A DNA stretch of 64,000 nt from Dacryopinax spathularia. Its lineage: Eukaryota; Basidiomycota; Dacrymycetes; Dacrymycetales; Dacrymycetaceae. The position numbers and the translations under genes are program-made. The stretch spans positions 744,001 through 808,000 of the forward strand of contig JBBPFI010000003.1 in assembly GCA_037974965.1 (NCBI GenBank). Direction: 5' to 3'. Of the stretch, positions 57,064 to 64,000 are shown piece after piece; the stretch's first letter is position 1; every line of letters begins with the position of its first letter. Under the pieces are notes generated by a model. The model was not told the origin of the DNA. It was given only the letters and a program-made list of their open reading frames with translations, and searched no databases.

Positions 57064-60000
57064 TCACCACCAGGGACACCTACCGTCATTCAGCATGAGA
57101 GGGAGAGGAAGAGAGATTGCCGGGTGCGATCACACACCATCCATGGAAGGCTTGACAGAGATTCTCCACTGAAGTCGCTTGGGTAATGAGCCTCTCCACC
57201 TGCACTGAGACTGGCAAGGAGACCTCTGGTTCGAAGTCTTGACCTAGATGCCCAGAATCAGCGCGGTCGCACGGCGAAGTATTGTCGTTTACCCTGTAGC
57301 TTGTCCCGCACACGTTTGTAGACCGAGACAGCCTTGTCGTTGCGGTCTTCATTGTGATCAAAATCTGAGGCGCGATTGAGCGGATAGTCGTAGCCAGCAG
57401 CGAGGGGTGAAATCATACTGCTGAAAATCACGGTCTCGTCCACAAGCGACCTCCGGCCAGGACCTGCGGGGCGAATCGTCCCAGCATCTAAGATCAGAGG
57501 CAGATGAGAGGACCATGCTACGCGAAGCGCTGTTCACTGACCGGTCTCGCTTTCCACCGAGGGTATGATGTGGTTGGCATCCTGTCGAAGACGCCAACTT
57601 ATGAGTGGGTCGTAGAGAAAAGCTTCCATCAGAGCCAGCAGCGACTCGCCGTTTTCGCGGAGAACTTGCATGGTGATTTCGCAGGTTTTTCTGAAGCTTC
57701 CATGAAGTCCACCGACTCCCATAGCATTAGTCAGCATGCGGGTCAATCGGAAAGGGACTTTCTCCGGGTACTTCTCGCGCTGCATAGCGAGCTCGAAACA
57801 ATCTCCGAAGTCGATGTGGACCACCTCTCCGCTCCTTCGTTGAAAGAGTAGATTCCTAGGATGGCGGTCACCGAGCCCCAGAATAGACCCCACCATGCTC
57901 ATGACCGCCAATGACCGAGTATAAGTGGTACGTCGTTCGACCCATACCTCAGAGCAGTGGCTATTCAACCAAAGAGCTTGATAGAGATCCTGGCCCGTCG
58001 TGTTGTTCAAGGCATATGCAAAAACTTCCACCTTTTGTAGCAAAGGAAGATTTTCGTAGTCTGGTGCCATCTGCAAACGTGAGTCGAGATATGCAAGCCT
58101 GGAGATGGGCTAATGCATCACTTACCTCGCTGACGAGACGTTGTTCAATACCCAGGTTGATTTGGCGAGCGTCGCGGTACTCTTTGATAAGTACGTACAT
58201 CGTGTCCGTGTCTTGTACCCAGCCGATTAAACCGGAGTGAGGGGACATGGGAGTAACAGAAAATTGCTGAATATGCAGTTTGCGCTGGAAGCTTTGCGAG
58301 TCACAAGCCAGAAGAGTGTTCACGAAGCCGAACAACTGCATGACACGTTCATCTTGGCGTAGGTCCTCGTGACCTGAAAATTCTTAGTGCAGGACCCCCA
58401 TGATGTGCATAGCGTCGTACCTTTCAGAAGGAACTGGTATTCGTGACCGTCAGTGCCCTGTATGCACACCTTTCTCGGCCGCTGTTTTGACGAGATAATC
58501 GAGAGGGTCATATGGAAGCGGGCGATGCCAATGGTTGGCTTTCCGCTGCGGTAGGTCCCTACGAATGGAACTTCATCAAGACAATTTCAGAAGAACAAGA
58601 GGCCGGGTACCTGGGACGGCCACTTTCAGGTCTCGTGCTCTTAGCAGCCCAGGGGCGGCATCCTGAAGCTCGATACTGGTCAGACGGTGCAGAGTTTTCT
58701 TGAGTCTGTAGACACTGATATCAGAGACGGGTCGAACGACACTGGCTGTCGTACTTGTTCCATACCACACCATAGATGTCCCACGCCTTGTTCAGATCGC
58801 TGCTATCGCCATATTTTTGGAATCTTTGCGAGAGTTCGCGGGCTTGCGCCAGTCCAGCGCCGAATTTCTGCATGAAGGAGGTCTCGTGAAAAGTCGAAGT
58901 ACCCTAGGACCATGCGGTGACGGTGAGAAGGGCGATTTCGATCAACACCCAGCTTACCTTCTCCAAGAGCTCATGTAAAGGTTCCAGATGAGCGATCATT
59001 GCTATCGCATTCCTCTCTTCGAATAGCAGGCCACCTGCTTCTTCGATGGCTGTACACCATTGCTCCTGCCAAAGTAGAGTCGCTCGGACGAGTTCCCTGC
59101 TCACAAGCAAAGCCTACTTAATTATATTAGCGGAATGTCACGGCAAGCTTCTGGAAACTGCTCCGAACTTGGTCGACCACGTCTCTGCTATGCTCCCGCA
59201 TAGAAGCCAATATTCGTAACGAAGCGTTCTTGCGCGTGATGTTCTGAGACTGGGAGGCGACCACCAGCGGGAACACCAATAATTGGGGATGAGCTCTCCC
59301 TACATCACGTAATACTTGACTGATGAGTCCTCGGACATTCGGATGTGTCGTTTGGATACGAGCTATTATCTAACTCACAGCATTAGCGCCACGGCATTGA
59401 CCTGCGATCAGCCATATCTCGCCTGAGGGATCACTTCTGCCCAAGTGTCCACATGGATCACCCGAAGTCCCAATTCTATTGCTCCATTGACCTCCTCCTG
59501 TTGGCCGAAATTGAACCATAGGGTCAACAATCTAAGAGCGTCCTGCAGCGCGGCCCCATTGCTGAGGGAAATTGAGCGGATGAAACCTGTATTACGTGAG
59601 TTCTTCGCGCGCTTGCCCAGGGAAGGGACCAGATACCTCGAATAGCGGCTATGATGTGCTTCACGAGAAGCTCTGCAGACATAGAGCCTCCCGCACGAGG
59701 GTGAGAAACCTCAGTAGGCGAAACGAGCTCGAAGTTAGCCATCGCCCAATTATGCCATGCCTTGTATCGCTCGGGGTCGAACCTCGTGGCGAGGTGGAAC
59801 CATTGTATTATCCTTGCAGCATTATTCTGACACAAGGACAAGGTAAGATGAAGCCCCGAATTGAGGTAGAAGCACGGTACGGACCTCCTTCCATTGCTTA
59901 TCCAAGGCCATATGCCACTGTCCTTGCTTGACGTAGCAGCGTGCGAGCAGTTTCATCTGGGCATTCGTGCGTGCATTGGCGGTGGTAATGCTGGTATCAT

Positions 60001-63000
60001 CATGGGGGCTAATTCCGAATTCTAGAGTGATTCGGTCCACGAGATGATGCAAGCCTTTCAGAGCGTCTTGCTGTCGACTACCTTCTGACCACAGAAACTT
60101 CAGCTGTGCATAGACGATGCTGGTGTCAACCTTGCGACCAAGTAAGTGTCAGTGAGATGTGCTCCTTTAAGCAGAGGACGTACCTCTCGGCCAGCCGGTC
60201 CTTTGACTTGACCGATTATAGACTCGAAAGTCTTTCCTGTAAGTCCCATACGGTTTGCCTTCCGTGATAGATTGGCAAACTTGATCCATATAGGCACATC
60301 CTCGGCTGGAGTAAGCACCAAGGATCTTACTTGCAAGATTCGCTGCCAAGTCTCTAGGTCGGGCTGACAACCAAGTAGCCTGGGTCCAGGGTAAGTCTCC
60401 ACTCTTACCAGGTGACATGCACAAACCGCCTGGTCCACGTGGTGCGCCTCCTGGACTCAAGGGCGAGATTATCGCCCGCTTGCTTGTATTCTACTATCTC
60501 TTCCAACTCGGACAGCGTCTGGAGCCGCACCACTATGCTAAGGCAAAATCAAGGAATGTACGTTGGCAAGGTGGGGAAACTCGTACCTGTAAGCACGCGT
60601 GTAGCTTTCCCTCATAAGGCTGGTAAACCTCATGTCCAACATGGCACGAGTTCGCTGGATCAGATCCAATGACCTTCCGTATTGATGATGGTGTAAGGCA
60701 AGAATTGCTCCGTAGAACGAATGCTCGGGGGTGTTGTGTTTCATACAATCGACGTAGTCTTCCATGGGAGTCCATTTCTGTCGTGCCCATGCAGCAGCAG
60801 CGGCTAGCGGTGCAACTTGGGAGCGCTTATTTAGATCAGCGTTCACCCAGCAGCGTTCTACCCCATTCGACAGTGACTCCCACTCTCCCAGAGCATGATA
60901 GCACCGCATCTTGCCGAGAATAACTTCATCCATATCGAGTACCGCGGATTCCTTGCTTTCGTATGCCTCAAGCGCTTCTTCCCAGCGACCCAGCTTCTCG
61001 TACCATTCCTCCCGCGGCATCATACCATACTCATCCTTGGCAAGCGCCAGTGTGGCCCAAGCTGTATCTGTCTGATGCAGTCTCGTCTGGGTATTGATGA
61101 TATCGTCAACGAGGGAGACAGTGTCGGGACCCTGGGTCCGTTGGACGAATTCGAGCTCCAAGTAGTGCAAGGCCTTGGCGTACGCATGGTGGCGAAGCGC
61201 CGCTTCGCATAAGGTGCGGATACTGAGGCCCACGGGCCGATCATTATTCTCCATGAATTCGAACAAGCCGAGAAGAGTATCCGCTATGCTTCCAGGCGCC
61301 TCAGGGGTTGTGAGGGCGGTCTCAAGCGAGCGCACAAGGTGCTCCTGGGTCCATGTCAGCAATTAGGGTAGGTAAAGGGACAGATCAACATACTTGATAT
61401 GCCTCGCTCAATTGCGCCCAGCAAGATATGAATCCTGCATTGAAAAGTTCACCAGGCAAGGCTCTCTGCGTTGCAGCGGCACCAGCGCAAGCTCTCAGAG
61501 CATGAGACGGTGATTCGCGAAGCATCGTCATTCCTAGCTGTCGTATCCAATGTGTCCAATCCGCAGCAGTGGACACATGCGAAAAAGCCCACGACTCCTT
61601 CAGATGTTGCGCATTGACTCTGAAATTTTCAGTTACAGGGAGCGACTCAGGTTCCACTTTGTCCTGTTCAAAACTTCAGTGCGATAAGATAGAGTCGCAT
61701 GCCAAGAGAAGGCACGTACGGTTCGATCAAATCAAACTTGCCGGCTAGAGACTGGCCGTTGTACAACTGGGCCACTAGCTGACTGTAGCCGGCGTGTTTG
61801 ATGTTACATTTGACGACGACCTGCCCTTATAAGCATAGGCCATGGTCCGGGATATGTGTTCTAGTAGACTTGCCTTGTCAATGATACTGAGAAATACCAC
61901 GAAATTTGAATCCAGCTGGAACAGCAATGTGCAAAGAGAATCCATCACCGCTGCGCTCACATCCTGATCCGAGTGTGCCAGTGCTCGTAAAAAAGAGTGC
62001 ACAATCGCCGAAGCGTAGCTAGTGAGATTAAGCATTCTTGATAGCCGACCAATAGTCTGAACTGCAGCTTTTCGTAAGGACGGCGTGGCGGTTTGGCTCT
62101 CGCATGTTCTTAGAACAGGGTTAAGGATGAGGTGCATGTACTCATCCAGGTCAGAGCCAAACGTGCACAATGCATGGAGCACGTTTGTCTGCAAGAGCTG
62201 TAGCCGAGAGGCATGGCCATTGAAAGCCTCGACGAGCTTGGGAAGTATTGCTGGGAGATGCGCTTTGAATTCTCCCTCAAGCGCAGTTGCCAGAGCTTCG
62301 ACGAGCGATACTAGCGGAGGGAGAGGGTGATCGATATCCCATAGATCGCAGAAAAGAGCAATCACATCAGCCAGAAACGGCCTAATGTGCTGGCTCACGA
62401 GCCCGATAAGCTTGCCCATCTCAGAGATGTAGAAGCCTTGATCAGTTCGCGTTGGTGATCGGGCGACATCCAAAAATGCGGGCACGACCTGAATGCAACA
62501 TGAGACCGGAACACACTAGTCCAATGGAGACCCACGAGAGGCAGGAAGGACATGCATTGGGGTCCTTGAATTCGGTACACTGCAAGGATGCCTTCTATGG
62601 CGGCAGTACGAGCGTCCAGGGATGAGCTGTCTTCGAGTAGACCGACAAGTGCCTTCATTGCAGCTGTTCGAAGGTATTGTTCGGAGGTGGGCCCAGCGGT
62701 TGCCATGAGCAAATGGAGATCAAAAGGATCTTCTGGAGAGACGACATGACAGATTGCCTCATCCATTTTTGCGTTAAAGGTCTTGGACACCATTAGCCTT
62801 TGCTTGTTGATTGCCTGGTACAGCTGACCTTGGGATCTACGGCACCCAGGATGCCCATCACCCTCAACACCTCTTGCCTAACTTCGGGCCTAGCCTCCTC
62901 GTCTAGAATCCGCCTCAGGACGAACAGCAGGTTGGGATGGTCCACGTATGGCTGGATGACGTATCCTGTGTGCGAGCAGAACGATCCGAGGGCTCGTAAT

Positions 63001-64000
63001 GCTGCTTCTTGCTTGGTGGAGGAGGACCTGTCTTGCAGGTTGACCAGCAATACGTCCATAATCTTCTGGGTATGGCTAGTGAGATCATCTCCACCAATCC
63101 TAGAAATCTGTCCAAGGCACTCGAGAACTTGTATGATGATGGCTGTGCTCTTGTCTTCTGCTTTCGATAGGAGCACCTTCAAAATCGGCACTGCATACGG
63201 CTTAAGGATTGTTTTGGTTTCGGAAATCATGATACCCAACAGCTGGGCAGTTTCCGCCTTCTCGCGACTACAAATAATGTCAAGCTAGTCGCAACGTCTG
63301 CGAAGGTTGTTCACGTACTTGAGGGCAGTGTGCTCCATCTGTTTAAGCAAATGGACAATAGTCTTCCGTAGCCGTGGCATCACGCAAGCTGGATTGCGTG
63401 CTGCCAAGCGACCAATCACTGTCATCGCAGCTCGTCGAACTGGAAACACCTCATCGTTCGAACCGTTGAAAAGTGCGCGAACGGTCGCAGCTTGACTAAG
63501 ATGGCGATCGAATGGCGGATCGAGGGCTGCCAGCACATTCCGCCTCGTTCTTGGTTCTGGAAGAGAGAGTTCAGTCGGTATCTGGTAAAAATGAGAGCTG
63601 ACTCACTTGGATCAGAGATTCCCAGTGCTACGAGTTTGTCAAGTATGTCACCCACGAAGCGCATGGCTTGGGTGTTGGTTTGTTGGCAGATTCGATCCTT
63701 CATCAAAAGATGCAAACATGCTAATGCAGCTTCTTGACGGATCTTGGAATCGTCATGCTCAATGTACGGCAAGACACAAGTGCTTGCAAAGCCACTCAAT
63801 GCATGACCTATAATGGGTAAGAGGTCAATGCGTGAATACAATCTGCGGGCAGGGGAACGGACCGGTAAAGTTGAGAGAGCGCAGTGTTGTGAGAGCCAGT
63901 ATTATCTGCTGATCTCCCTTCTTTAGTGTTGCGTAAGCACTATCAATGGTCTGACTGCCGCAAGAACTCTCGAAGGCACTTACCGCGGACGTCTGGCAAG
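57064..64000 (-). CDS. TOR: TOR kinase, C-terminal part (N-terminus beyond the window)
   Basis: A PI3K-like Ser/Thr kinase controlling growth. The minus-strand gene enters from the right edge. HEAT repeats are at 61.7-64.0 kb and the FAT domain at about 59.1-61.4 kb. The FRB domain spans about 59.1-58.75 kb ([43 protein letters not shown]). The kinase N-lobe has [20 protein letters not shown] and [16 protein letters not shown]. The catalytic loop is GLGDRHPRN and the metal motif [21 protein letters not shown] follows. The FATC domain has [20 protein letters not shown] and [18 protein letters not shown]. The last coding exon is only 16 nt (57064-57079), joined over a 58-nt intron. Many short introns interrupt the gene. 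Kinase residues are intact, but several FRB contacts differ from canonical TOR. It could be the main TOR or a TOR-like paralogue. Confidence 0.93.

Noticed and set aside
57086-57139. TOR reading through to a stop at 57086 with an extra tail
   Set aside because: A 58-nt intron with good GT-AG ends gives the near-canonical GWCPWW end instead.

Overview
The window is nuclear DNA of a basidiomycete fungus, probably Agaricomycotina (inference). Genes are dense and on both strands. Introns are about 46-80 nt with GT-AG ends. Ribosomal-protein genes have tiny first exons or a 5'UTR intron, and the gene content is a normal fungal housekeeping set. No tRNA, rRNA or CRISPR array was seen. Exon coordinates below were worked out by hand and checked for phase continuity. 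They are sequence-supported predictions, not transcript evidence.

Left flank (1-5.8 kb): two intact tandem phosphomannomutase genes (257 codons each, identical exon lengths) and RPL30 on the minus strand.

Centre (about 5.85-22.72 kb): a very large DNA element bounded by diverged inverted terminal repeats, each followed by a subterminal array of TGCACYCC-like motifs. It carries at least six genes: a long gene with a SUMO-interaction-like motif and a faintly HECT-like C-terminal part; two proline-rich or unknown genes; a clean seven-exon 443-aa orphan gene; a DDE integrase-like gene; and a small membrane protein. A degenerate CCCGGGAATCCC-like motif is scattered all over the element, and a roughly 200-bp module with a 10-bp-arm hairpin occurs three times. 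A young-looking Tc1/mariner copy has jumped into it. No capsid, polymerase, reverse transcriptase or LTR was seen. This is the best candidate for an undescribed system in the window.

Right flank (22.9-64 kb): conserved cellular genes. In order they are a Ran-binding-domain FG protein; a VMA12-like V-ATPase assembly factor; a 480-bp MITE; an acyltransferase-3-like membrane protein; the DNA polymerase delta catalytic subunit (13 exons); a single-pass membrane protein; a HIRIP3-like histone chaperone; the ESCRT-II subunit VPS25; an RXT3-like Rpd3L subunit; L-rhamnonate dehydratase; RPL11; the condensin subunit BRN1/CAP-H; a CoA-type Nudix hydrolase; VMS1/ANKZF1; and the C-terminal part of a TOR kinase that runs off the right edge. 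Several pairs are divergent with short shared promoters (VPS25/RXT3, Nudix/VMS1) or convergent with tails only 230-300 bp apart. The TOR FRB domain differs from canonical TOR at several rapamycin-contact positions. The two ribosomal-protein promoters share a perfect 12-bp palindrome.
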